Part shown: positions 15,472 to 23,267 of the stretch, piece after piece | How the letters are laid out: every line of letters begins with the position of its first letter | How positions within the stretch are numbered: position 1 is the stretch's first letter | Source of the DNA: Streptomyces sp. CT34 | Lineage (GTDB): Bacteria; Actinomycetota; Actinomycetes; Streptomycetales; Streptomycetaceae | Reading direction: 5' to 3' | Length of the DNA: 45,995 nucleotides | Assembly (NCBI RefSeq): GCF_000805335.1 | Contig: NZ_KN708638.1 | Span: 3,924,371-3,970,365 of the forward strand | Translations under genes and position numbers: made by a program | The notes under the pieces: generated by a model | The model's database searches: none | Told to the model about the DNA's origin: nothing | The model's input: the letters and a program-made list of their open reading frames with translations, nothing else

Positions 15472-16838
15472 GCCGCACCCCCGCCCGGCGTGGTCTCGCC
15501 CGCCGTGTTCCCCGCGGGAATGAAGGCCGCGACCTCGAACCCGCCGTCCTCGGTGTGGTCGGCGGTCATCTCCCCACCCAGCATCTGCACCCGCTCCCGC
15601 ATACCGAGCACCCCGTGCCCGGCGCCCGGGGACGGCTTGGCGAGCCGGCTCGGGGCACCGTTGACGATCCGCAGCCCGAGCCCGCCCAGGACGTACGAGA
15701 TCTCCACCCGGGCCTCCGCGCCCGGCGCATGCCGCAGTGTGTTGCTCAGCGCCTCCTGCACGATCCGGTACGCGGACAGCTCGACGCCCTGCGGCAGCGG
15801 CCGGGGCGCCCCGGTGATCACCGCCTCGACGGTCAGACCGGCGCTGCGGACGCTGCCCAGCAGCCCATCGAGACTGGCGAGCGTCGGCTGCGGGGCCTCC
15901 GGGTCGCTCTCGGCGAAGGCGTCCGGATCCTCGGAGCGGACCACGCCCAGGATGCGGCGCAGTTCGGTGAGCGCGGCGACCGCGTTCTCGCGGATGGTGG
16001 CGAAGGAGGTGGCGAGTTCGGGCGGGGTGTCCGCCACCCGGTACGGCGCCGCCTCGGCCTGGATGGCGATCACCGACATATGGTGCGCGACGACATCGTG
16101 CAGCTCGCGGGCGATCAGGGCGCGCTCCTCCAGCAGGGTGCGCCGGGAGCGCTCCTCGGCGGTGACGCTCTGCGTCTCGACGACCTGCCGGCGCTCCTCG
16201 CGCCAGGCGCGGATCGCCGCGGCGGAGACGAGGACGACGCCGGAGAAGAAGGCCACCTCGGTCATGCCGCCCACGGCACCCCCGCCGGCCAGCGTCGACA
16301 GCACCGCGCCCGGCACGAAGGTGACCAGCCACATCTCCACCGCCAGCCGCGGCCGGGTGCGCAGCACCACCAGCGTCATCACAGCGAGGTGGATGGCGAA
16401 GGCCGCGCCGCCCCACGGGCTGCCGTACGGGCCGAAGACCCGCATCCAGACCAGCCCCAGGACGACCGACAGCAGCGACAGCCAGAAGGCGCCCACCGGC
16501 CGGAAGAGGGTGAGCGCCGGCGGCGCGGCGAGCAGCAGCGCGGACCCCGCGACGAGGACGCCGCGGATCGGCCCCATCTCATAGCTCACGGTGAAGGACG
16601 CCAGGAAGACGCACACCGCGAAGAAGCCGACGGCGGAGTGCGGCAGCCAGCGCGCCGCGCGCTTGACCCGCCCCGGCAGCCACGGCACCCACCGGTTCAG
16701 CTTGGCGTCGTCCAGCGGCGGCATCGGGCGGAGGGCGAAGGCGTCGACGAGCAGGTCCTGGCGCAGGGTGTGCAGCGCGCCATGGGCTATGCGGGCCTCC
16801 GAGCGCAGGGTGCTCTGCGTCTGGGTCGTCTCATTCAC
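15468..16838 (-). CDS. Sensor histidine kinase (HisKA_3, NarL partner)
   Basis: The protein has an N-terminal cytoplasmic stretch, about five or six membrane helices (residues about 70-90, 95-110, 117-135, 147-160, 170-185, 190-210), a linker coil, and the dimerisation motif ALIARELHDVVAHHMSVIAI, with the phospho-histidine near residue 247. The ATPase domain shows QEALSNTLRHA (N box) and GHGVLGMRERVQMLGG (G box). I start it at GTG 16838 (456 residues); the open frame extends to 16946, but the extra 36 residues do not look like family sequence. No large extracellular loop is present, so it probably senses a membrane-embedded signal. Confidence 0.92.
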   Translation of the reverse strand: MNETTQTQSTLRSEARIAHGALHTLRQDLLVDAFALRPMPPLDDAKLNRWVPWLPGRVKRAARWLPHSAVGFFAVCVFLASFTVSYEMGPIRGVLVAGSALLLAAPPALTLFRPVGAFWLSLLSVVLGLVWMRVFGPYGSPWGGAAFAIHLAVMTLVVLRTRPRLAVEMWLVTFVPGAVLSTLAGGGAVGGMTEVAFFSGVVLVSAAAIRAWREERRQVVETQSVTAEERSRRTLLEERALIARELHDVVAHHMSVIAIQAEAAPYRVADTPPELATSFATIRENAVAALTELRRILGVVRSEDPDAFAESDPEAPQPTLASLDGLLGSVRSAGLTVEAVITGAPRPLPQGVELSAYRIVQEALSNTLRHAPGAEARVEISYVLGGLGLRIVNGAPSRLAKPSPGAGHGVLGMRERVQMLGGEMTADHTEDGGFEVAAFIPAGNTAGETTPGGGAA

Positions 16839-17257
16839 GCAGACAACGGTAAGCAGCGAGCGCCGCCCGGGCGTCCCCACGGAAGCGGATCTGCGGGCGT
16901 CCGTCTCAGGTACTACGTGGACGGGAACGGCTGCCCCGCAGGTCACACGGGCGACGGGCGGTCGCCGCCGGCGCCAGGGTCATATCGGTCACATCCGGAT
17001 ATCCAGCGCAAGGCAGGCGGCTGTGACACTGCCCGGCCGATCGATACCGGCCTCCAGACACGGACTGCCGCCCCGCCCTCGGCCGAGGTCATGCCCTCGG
17101 CTGCCGTCCCGCCCGACGACCACCGTCCCGCCCGGTGGACGCCGTCCCGCCCGGTGGCTACCGGCCGGTATCGGCCCCCCGGCCGGGGTCCGCCGGGAGC
17201 CCCCAGGTCTCTCCCCGCTCCCCCCGGGCTCTCCCCCCTCCGCCCGGCATCCCGCCG
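16839..17257. other. Intergenic region before the histidine kinase
   Basis: These 419 bases hold the promoter side of the kinase gene and the 3' side of the formamidase-like gene (both minus strand). A three-copy 19-bp repeat lies at 17104-17160. Otherwise I see Pro-like CCC-rich sequence with no codon bias and no convincing gene. Confidence 0.5.
17104..17160. repeat. Three-copy 19-bp tandem repeat
   Basis: CCGTCCCGCCCG recurs at 17104, 17123 and 17142, exactly 19 bp apart, with similar 7-bp linkers (ACGACCA, GTGGACG, GTGGCTA). It lies about 100 nt past the stop of the formamidase-like gene. Confidence 0.75.
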
Positions 17258-18127
17258 TCAGCCCGTCCGCCGGCCCTCCTCGCGCAGCAGCGCGAGGAGG
17301 GTGCGGAAGGCGGCGGTACCGGGCGTGATGGGTGCGAAGTGGCCGACGTCCGGGAGTTCGCGGAGCTCCGTGGCCGCGGGGTGGGCGGCGGCGTAGCGGC
17401 GCGAGAGGTCCGGCGGGACGTCCGGGTCGGCGGTGCCGTGCAGCAGCGTGACCGGGACGCCGGCGGGCGGGTGGGCCATCGGGTCGGCGGCGGCCAGGCG
17501 TGCCGCGAACCCCGGCCCGGCGCCGAGCAGTTCGGCGACCGCGCCGTTGCTCAGGCCCAGCTCGTGCGCGCGGGCCAGATCGGCGACCGGCGCGACCGCG
17601 ACGACCCGGGTCACCGGCGCGCCGGGGCGGGCGGCGGCGAGCAGCGCGAGGTGCCCGCCCGCCGAGTGCCCCACGAGGACGACGCCGCGGTGGCCCGGCG
17701 CGGCCCCCGCCGCACCGCCGGCCCCATCGCCGGACGCACTACCGGCCCCCGCCGCGGCTTCGGAGCCGGGCACCGCACCGACCGCCGCGCCCCGGGCCGC
17801 GCCGATGGCCGCCGCCGCGTCCGCGAACGTCTGCGGCGCGCCGCCGCCCGCGCCCACCCTGCGGTACTCGGCCAGGGCGACCGGCAGACCGTGGCGGGCC
17901 AACTCGGCGGCGCACGGCGACAGATGGCGCCGGTCGTACGCCGCGCGCCAGAACCCGCCGTGCAGCAGCACCACCAACGGGCCGCCGGGACCGGCCCCGG
18001 CCCCCGGCTCCGGCCACCGCCCGTACAGGTCCACCAGCTGGTCCGGATGCGGCCCGTACGCCACCGTGCGGACCGGCGCCACCGGGGCGAGCCCCAGCAG
18101 CGCCGCCTCCTCGCCGGCCGCGCTCAC
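17258..18127 (-). CDS. Alpha/beta hydrolase, probable kynurenine formamidase
   Basis: The 289-residue hydrolase carries HGGFW (56-60), the oxyanion motif seen in eukaryotic-type kynurenine formamidases (HGGxW). It also has the nucleophile elbow GHSAGG (153-158, Ser155), a candidate acid in GTADPD (231-236) and the histidine in VGHFAP (262-267). An Ala/Gly-rich loop at 118-145 looks inserted. Its start overlaps the kynU stop by 4 bp, and kynA is next upstream. N-formylkynurenine hydrolysis is exactly the step the other two genes lack, so I infer that role. The KynB metal-dependent formamidase family is not represented here. Another esterase activity remains possible. Confidence 0.75.
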   Translation of the reverse strand: MSAAGEEAALLGLAPVAPVRTVAYGPHPDQLVDLYGRWPEPGAGAGPGGPLVVLLHGGFWRAAYDRRHLSPCAAELARHGLPVALAEYRRVGAGGGAPQTFADAAAAIGAARGAAVGAVPGSEAAAGAGSASGDGAGGAAGAAPGHRGVVLVGHSAGGHLALLAAARPGAPVTRVVAVAPVADLARAHELGLSNGAVAELLGAGPGFAARLAAADPMAHPPAGVPVTLLHGTADPDVPPDLSRRYAAAHPAATELRELPDVGHFAPITPGTAAFRTLLALLREEGRRTG

Positions 18128-19590
18128 CCGCCGTCGCCGCCGGCCGCCGGGCCCTCCGCGGCCGGCGGCCCCGCCGCCGTCGCCGCCGCACCGGGCCCCT
18201 CGGCCGCCTCGCGCTCCGCCTGCTCCCGTAGCACCTCGCCGAGCACCCAGGCCGCCCGCTCCGCGTCCGCGAAGGTCGTGTAGAGCGGGGTGAAGCCGAA
18301 GCGCAGCACGTCCGGGTGGCGGAAGTCGCCCACCACGCCGCGCCGGATGAGCTCGTCCATCACCTCACCGGCACCGACCGCCTCCAGCGACACCTGGCTG
18401 CCGCGCCGCCGGTGCTCGTACGGCGTGACCGAGCGGACCCGGCCCGGCGGCGCGTACTCGTTGACGCACTCCAGGAAGAAGTCGGTCAGCGCCAGGCTCT
18501 TGGCGCGCACCTCCTCGATGGAGACGCCGTCCCAGACCTCCAGCGCCGCCTCCAGCGCCAGCATCGACAGGATGTCGGGGGTGCCGACCCGGCCGCGCAC
18601 GATGCCGTCGGCCGGGGTGTAACCGGGGTCCATCCCGAACGGGTCGGCATGCGAGTTCCAGCCGGGCAGCGGTGACTCGAACCGCTCCTGGAGGCTCTCC
18701 CGGATGTAGAGGTACGCGGGCGAACCCGGGCCGCCGTTGAGGTACTTGTACGTGCAGCCGACGGCGAGATCCACCCCGTGCGCATCCAGCCCGACCGGCA
18801 GCGCACCGGCGCTGTGGCACAGGTCCCAGACGGCGAGCGCGCCCGCGGAGTGCAGCGCGGCGGTGATGCCGGGCAGGTCGTTGAGCTCACCGGTGCGGTA
18901 GTCGACGTGGTTGACCAGCGCGAGCGCGGTCCGCTCGGTGACCTCGTCGGCGATCCTGGCGGGCTCGACCGGGCGCACCGCGAGACCGGCCATCCGGGCC
19001 GCCGAGCGCGCGATATAGCCGTCGGTCGGGAAGGTCGTGGCGTCGACCAGGATTTCCGTACAGCCCTTTCCGGCCATCCGGATGCCACCGACCACCGCCT
19101 TGAAGATGTTGACGCTGGTCGAGTCGCCGACCACCATCCGGCCCGGCGCCGCCCCGACCAGCGGCGCGATCCGGTCGCCGATCCGCTCGGGCGCGGTCCA
19201 CCAGCCCGACTCGGTCCAGGACCGGATGCGCAGCTCGCCCCACTCACGGGTGATGACGTCCGCGATCCGGCCGGGCACCGAGCGGGGCAGCGCGCCCAGC
19301 GAGTTGCCGTCCAGGTAGACGGTGTCCTCGTCGAGGACGAAGCGGTCACGGGTGGTGGTGAGCGGCCCGGCGGCGTCCAGCTCCGCGGCGCGCACCGCCT
19401 CCTTGCGCGGGCCGGAACCGCCGGACGGGCCGGAACCGCCCGACGGGCCCGAATCGGCGGACGAGCCCACGGACTGCCGCGGCGTCACCGGGCGCTCCGG
19501 GCTCCCGGCGCCCTCGGAGCGCTGCACCCCGCTGATCTCGGGGCTCTCGCCGTTCTCAGGACTCTCGCTGTTCTCAGGACTCTCAGACAT
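18124..19590 (-). CDS. kynU: Kynureninase
   Basis: KynU splits L-kynurenine into anthranilate and alanine with PLP. The C-terminal 410 residues are a full kynureninase: YLDGNSLGALP (92-102), the PLP-aspartate region AVWDLCHSAGALP (253-265) and the Schiff-base lysine in GCTYKYLNGGPGS (278-290, Lys282). The first 75 residues are extra and low-complexity, with repeated SPEN/SPE units and two GPSGGS units. ATG at 19590 overlaps the kynA stop (ATGTCTGA), so translation is coupled; a later start cannot be excluded but would lose the coupling. Its own stop overlaps the hydrolase start. Confidence 0.95.
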   Translation of the reverse strand: MSESPENSESPENGESPEISGVQRSEGAGSPERPVTPRQSVGSSADSGPSGGSGPSGGSGPRKEAVRAAELDAAGPLTTTRDRFVLDEDTVYLDGNSLGALPRSVPGRIADVITREWGELRIRSWTESGWWTAPERIGDRIAPLVGAAPGRMVVGDSTSVNIFKAVVGGIRMAGKGCTEILVDATTFPTDGYIARSAARMAGLAVRPVEPARIADEVTERTALALVNHVDYRTGELNDLPGITAALHSAGALAVWDLCHSAGALPVGLDAHGVDLAVGCTYKYLNGGPGSPAYLYIRESLQERFESPLPGWNSHADPFGMDPGYTPADGIVRGRVGTPDILSMLALEAALEVWDGVSIEEVRAKSLALTDFFLECVNEYAPPGRVRSVTPYEHRRRGSQVSLEAVGAGEVMDELIRRGVVGDFRHPDVLRFGFTPLYTTFADAERAAWVLGEVLREQAEREAAEGPGAAATAAGPPAAEGPAAGGDGG

Positions 19591-20509
19591 GGCTTCGCGC
19601 CGTCCACAGCTCGGGGAAGACGTTCTTGCGGGCCCGCTTCTCCAGCCAGGCGACTCCCGCGGACCCACCGGTACCCATTTTCGCCCCCATCGCCCGCCGG
19701 GTCGCCACCAGATGGTCGTTGCGCCAGCGCCAGACCAGCTCGGCGACATCGGTCAAGAGCTCGCCGAGCCGGACCAGTTCGGACTCCTGCGGCCCGGCGA
19801 AGATCTCGGCCCACACCGCCTCGACGGCCGGGTCCGGTTCGTAGCGCAGCGCCGGGTCCCGCCGGAGCACGGCCGCCGGGACGGCATGGCCGCGGCGCGC
19901 CAGCAGCCGCAGCACCTCGTCGTACAGGCTCGGTTCCTGGAGCGCCTTCTCCAGTTCGGCGTGCTCCTCGGTGGCGCCGCGGTGCGGCACCAGCATCGAC
20001 GCGGACTTCTCGCCGAGCAGGAACTCCAGCCGCCGGTACATCGCGGACTGGAACCCGCTCCCCTCGCCGAGCGCGGCACGGTAGGAGTTGAACTGCGCCG
20101 GGGTCAGCCGGGCGAGCGGCTTCCAGGCGGCGTTCAGCGCCTCCAGCTCGTACGTGGAGCGGCGCAGTGCGTCCATCGCCACCGTCAGATCGTCGCGGCG
20201 CAGCGCATCGGCGGCGGTCTGCCACTCATGGACGATGACGGTGAACCACAGCTCCATCACCTGGGTGGTGACCAGGAAGACCATCTCGCCGGGGTCGTCG
20301 GAGTGCGGCTGCTGGAGATGGGTGAGGACCCGCGCCTGGACGTAGTCCTCGTACGGGGTGGTGGTGCAGCTGCCGATGCTCAGGTCGGGACCGAACGGCG
20401 GGTCCGCATCGAGGGCCTCGGGCCCCTCGGTGAGCTCGGCGGCCTCAGGGGCCTCGGCGTCCGGCGCCGGCGGGCGGTGCGCGGGATCGGTGGGAGACGG
20501 ATGCGACAT
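19583..20509 (-). CDS. kynA: Tryptophan 2,3-dioxygenase
   Basis: This heme enzyme opens the indole ring of tryptophan with O2 to give N-formylkynurenine. The 308-residue product has the signature SGFQSAMYRRLEFLLG (151-166), the substrate-site ELWF (86-89), the heme-ligand histidine in WRWRNDHLVAT (260-270, His266) and the GTGG loop (279-282). The first 40 residues are a Pro/Glu-rich tail. It is the first gene of a three-gene operon with kynU and a formamidase-like hydrolase, a complete route from tryptophan to anthranilate. No kynurenine monooxygenase is present, so NAD synthesis is not the purpose. Confidence 0.96.
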   Translation of the reverse strand: MSHPSPTDPAHRPPAPDAEAPEAAELTEGPEALDADPPFGPDLSIGSCTTTPYEDYVQARVLTHLQQPHSDDPGEMVFLVTTQVMELWFTVIVHEWQTAADALRRDDLTVAMDALRRSTYELEALNAAWKPLARLTPAQFNSYRAALGEGSGFQSAMYRRLEFLLGEKSASMLVPHRGATEEHAELEKALQEPSLYDEVLRLLARRGHAVPAAVLRRDPALRYEPDPAVEAVWAEIFAGPQESELVRLGELLTDVAELVWRWRNDHLVATRRAMGAKMGTGGSAGVAWLEKRARKNVFPELWTARSHV

Positions 20510-20838
20510 GAGGGACTCCTCAGGTGCGAACTCCGGGTAGCGGTCCGCTCCTTCCTTGTCGGCACGGGAGCCCCGGTCCCCTCAGGCTCGGGATGACCCG
20601 GCCCACTGAAATCATCGGTGCTGGGCTACCACCGCGCAAGGGTTGGCCGCGGGCATGCGGCCGGTCCCCGGGGCCCCGGCCCCCGGGGGCCCCGGCCGTA
20701 CGGCGCGGGAGCCGTCCCGCCCCGTACGGCGGGTGCTCCTGCCAGGACAGCGCGTTCCCGTCAGGACAGCATCCCGGCCGTCAGGACGACGTGTCGGCCG
20801 TCAGGACAGCGGTTGGCCGTCAGGACAACATGTTCCCG
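20510..20838. other. Intergenic region: kynA promoter side and DUF3151 repeat tail
   Basis: The part next to kynA (20510-20640) should hold its promoter. The middle is GC-rich with several CCCCGG-type runs. From 20741 on it is a tandem repeat derived from the end of the DUF3151 gene. No gene is visible. Confidence 0.5.
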
Positions 20839-20858
20839 TCAGGACAGCGTGTCGGCCG
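20741..20858. repeat. Six-copy 19-20 bp tandem repeat overlapping the DUF3151 stop codon
   Basis: The core GTCAGGACAGC, with small changes, recurs with CAGGAC at 20743, 20762, 20782, 20802, 20821 and 20840 (periods 19, 20, 20, 19, 19). The last copy contains the final codons and stop of the DUF3151 gene (ADTLS then TGA on the minus strand). The other five lie beyond the stop, as if the gene's 3' end had been copied outward. Confidence 0.85.
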
Positions 20859-21252
20859 CGGTCGGCGAGGAGTCCCGCAGGAAGGCCGTGCAGCGCTCGT
20901 ACTCGTCCTGCTCACCGATCGCCTGGGCGGCGCGGGCGAGGGCGTGCAGCGCCCGCAGGAAGCCGCGGTTGGGCTCGTGCTCGAAGGGCACCGGGCCGTG
21001 GCCCTTCCAGCCGGCCCGGCGCAGCGCGTCCAGGCCACGGTGGTAGCCGGTACGGGCGTAGGCGTACGACTCGACGGTCCGGCCGGCCTGGAAGGCGTCG
21101 TCCGCGAGCTGGGCCCAGGCCAGCGAGGAGGTCGGGTACTTCGCGGCGACATCGGACGGCGCCGTGCCCGACGCGAGCAGCTCGCGGGGCTCGGGGTCGT
21201 CGGGCAGATGGGTCGGGGGCGGTCCCCCGAGGAGGTTCTCGTGAATGGGCAT
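20839..21252 (-). CDS. DUF3151 family protein
   Basis: The 137-residue soluble protein is a member of the actinobacterial DUF3151 family: MPIHENLLGGPPPTHLPDDP at the start, then VAAKYPTSSLAWAQLADDAF and GYHRGLDALRRAGWKGHGPV. The helical repeats resemble TPR-like packing. No activity is known to me. ATG at 21252 gives the conserved N-terminus. A repeat element begins only about 10 nt upstream of the start, so the promoter must lie in or beyond that element. Its last codons belong to a tandem repeat. Confidence 0.9.
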   Translation of the reverse strand: MPIHENLLGGPPPTHLPDDPEPRELLASGTAPSDVAAKYPTSSLAWAQLADDAFQAGRTVESYAYARTGYHRGLDALRRAGWKGHGPVPFEHEPNRGFLRALHALARAAQAIGEQDEYERCTAFLRDSSPTAADTLS

Positions 21253-21261
21253 GGTCCCAGT

Positions 21262-21600
21262 TTGCCTGGTCGCTGCGCTGGGCTTGCACCCCACGTTGTC
21301 GGCTTTCCCGCCGTGGGGGGTGGCTTCGTTGCGCCTGCGGCGCGGGGCTGCTTCCCGCCGTTCCGCTGCGCTGGGCATGCACCCCACGACGTCCCGCCGT
21401 ACCGGTGCGCCGGGCTTGCGCGCGACGTTGTCGGCTGTCCCGCCGTGGGGGTTGTTCGCCGTTGCGCCTGCGGCGGGCGGGGCCGCTGCGCGGGGCTTTC
21501 GGGGTGCGGTGACGGGTCTGCGGGGTGGGGTGTCCGGACTGCTGCGCTTTACGTCCGGACACCCCACCCCGCAGGCCCGTCGCCTCCCGTGGGTGGTGGG
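21262..21600. repeat. Composite repeat element, copy 1: degenerate units plus 29-bp hairpin
   Basis: Three degenerate units start near 21271, 21364 and 21404, each built as CGCTGCGCTGGGCTTGC, then CACGTTGTCGGC, TCCCGCCGTGGGGG and TTGCGCCTGCGG, the later parts missing in unit two. A terminal module follows: GGGGTGCGGTGACGGG and a giant hairpin (listed separately). The same succession of parts occurs at 45586-45995. There is no codon bias of a real gene; the open frames on either strand are by-products of the repeat. Confidence 0.9.
21511..21581. terminator. 29-bp hairpin of repeat element copy 1, after the efflux-pump gene
   Basis: Arms 21511-21539 and 21553-21581 pair over 29 bp with one G-T wobble and a 13-nt loop (TGCTGCGCTTTAC). 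It lies 49 nt past the stop of the MFS gene and could end that transcript. The stem is far longer than needed for termination, and its loop repeats the CTGCGCTTT core of the adjacent units. Confidence 0.85.
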
Positions 21601-21629
21601 AAAACGGTGGGTGGTGGCTGGGGGTTCTG

Positions 21630-23150
21630 CTACGGGCCCGGGTCTTCCGGGTCGGGGGTGGTGTCGCCCGGGTCCAGGGGCGGGGAGCTCACACCGCAGT
21701 GGTACGTGCACTCGGCGTGGCAGGGCTCCGGGGTCCGCAGGATGTCGCCGCGGACGGTCAGCCAGGCGGTCAGCGCGCCCAGCAGCAGCACGAGCGCGCA
21801 CAGCAGCATGGCCCGCCGGAAGGACGCCGAGAAGTCGGCCGACGAGCGGTACGCCTCCGGGCCCATCCCGGCCAGCAGCGGCAGCGCGGCCACCGCCACC
21901 AGGCTCGCGGCCCGTGCCGCCGCGTTGTTGATGCCGCTGGCCAGGCCCGCCCGGTCCACGTCCACCGAGGCCAGCACGGTGGCGGTGAGCGGGGCGACCA
22001 GGGTCACCATCCCGACGCCCAGCACCACGAGTGCCGGCAGGACGTCGGCGAGGTAGGACGCACCAGGGCCGACCCGGGTCATCAGCAGCATCCCGGCCGC
22101 GCAGAGCACCGGGCCGGCGGTGAGCGGGATACGCGGTCCGATGCGCTGGCCCAGCTCGCCCGAGCGGGCGGACAGCAGCAGCATCAGCACGGTCGTGGGC
22201 AGCAGCGCCGTACCGGCCTGGAGCGCGGAGTAACCCGCTACGACCTGGAGCTGGAGCACGGTCAGGAAGAAGAACCCGCCGAACGCGGCATAGACGCACA
22301 CCGTCACCGCGTTGACCGCGGTGAACTGCCGGACGGCGAAGATCTTCGGCGGCAGCATCGGATCGGCCCGCCGGCGCTCCGCCCGGACGAACGCCACCCC
22401 GAGCAGCACCCCGGCCACCGCGGGCCCGATCACCCCCGGTGCGACGCCCTTTCCCGGTGCCGCGATCAGCGCGTAGGTCACCCCGGCCAGCGCCAGCGCG
22501 CCGAGCACCGCACCCGGCACGTCGAAGCCGCGCACCCCGCGGGCGCCCCGCTCCCGGGTCTCCGGTACGTGCCGCAGCGCCACCGGTACACAGACCGCCG
22601 CGAGTGGCACGTTCAGGAAGAACACCCAGCGCCAGCCGGCCCCGTCCACCAGCCAGCCGCCGATGAACGGGCCGATCGCCGCGGCCACCCCGCCCAGCCC
22701 CGACCAGGCGCCGACCGCCCGCGCCCGGTCGTCCGGGTGGAAGACTGCCTGGATCAGCGCGAGCGAACCGGGGGTGAGCAGCGCCCCGCCGACGCCCTGG
22801 AGCGCCCGCGCCGCGACCAGCACCCCGGCGTTCGGCGCCAGCCCGCACACCAGCGAGGCCGCCGCGAACCACACCACGCCGATGACGAAGATCTTGCGCC
22901 GCCCGAGCCGGTCGCCCAGCGCCCCGCCCAGCAGGATCAGCGAGGAGAGGGTGAGCATGTAGGCGGTGACGGTCCACTGGAGGACCGCGAGATCCGCGTT
23001 GAGGTCCGCGCCGATCCGCGGCAGCGCGACATTGACGACCGTGCTGTCGAGCATCGCCATACCCGACCCCAGCACGGCCGTCGTCAGCACCCGGCGGCCC
23101 TGCGGCGAGGCCAGCCGGATCCCGCCGGGCTCATCCATGGCGCGGCTCAC
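21630..23150 (-). CDS. DHA2-type drug efflux MFS transporter
   Basis: The 506-residue protein has about 14 hydrophobic helices and the DHA2 (EmrB/QacA) hallmarks: MAMLDSTVVNVALPRIGADL in helix 1 (motif D1), GGALGDRLGRRKIF (motif A) and the antiporter motif C region PGSLALIQAVF to AAIGPFIGGWLV. It should export drugs or similar compounds by proton antiport. The C-terminal tail carries CHAECTYHCG, a compact Cys/His cluster outside the membrane core. GTG at 23150 is used. No regulator lies next to it. Confidence 0.9.
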   Translation of the reverse strand: MSRAMDEPGGIRLASPQGRRVLTTAVLGSGMAMLDSTVVNVALPRIGADLNADLAVLQWTVTAYMLTLSSLILLGGALGDRLGRRKIFVIGVVWFAAASLVCGLAPNAGVLVAARALQGVGGALLTPGSLALIQAVFHPDDRARAVGAWSGLGGVAAAIGPFIGGWLVDGAGWRWVFFLNVPLAAVCVPVALRHVPETRERGARGVRGFDVPGAVLGALALAGVTYALIAAPGKGVAPGVIGPAVAGVLLGVAFVRAERRRADPMLPPKIFAVRQFTAVNAVTVCVYAAFGGFFFLTVLQLQVVAGYSALQAGTALLPTTVLMLLLSARSGELGQRIGPRIPLTAGPVLCAAGMLLMTRVGPGASYLADVLPALVVLGVGMVTLVAPLTATVLASVDVDRAGLASGINNAAARAASLVAVAALPLLAGMGPEAYRSSADFSASFRRAMLLCALVLLLGALTAWLTVRGDILRTPEPCHAECTYHCGVSSPPLDPGDTTPDPEDPGP

Positions 23151-23218
23151 TCATACCGTGAGCATGCCCCGCTTCGCGTCCGGCTGCCCGCGGAGAGCCG
23201 GACCGGCCCCGGACGCGG

Positions 23219-23253
23219 CAGGGCCCCGTACCCGGAACGGATACGGGGCCCTG
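23219..23253. terminator. 12-bp hairpin after fba
   Basis: CAGGGCCCCGTA (23219-23230) and TACGGGGCCCTG (23242-23253) pair perfectly around an 11-nt loop, 15 nt past the fba stop on the minus strand. A strong terminator separating fba from the efflux-pump gene. Confidence 0.85.
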
Positions 23254-23267
23254 GTGAACCGCGGTGC

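Noticed and set aside
21262..21600. Integron attC sites
   Set aside because: The repeated ACGTTGTCGG resembles a core-site half, but it does not fit GTTRRRY, partner sites are absent, and no integrase or cassettes are present.
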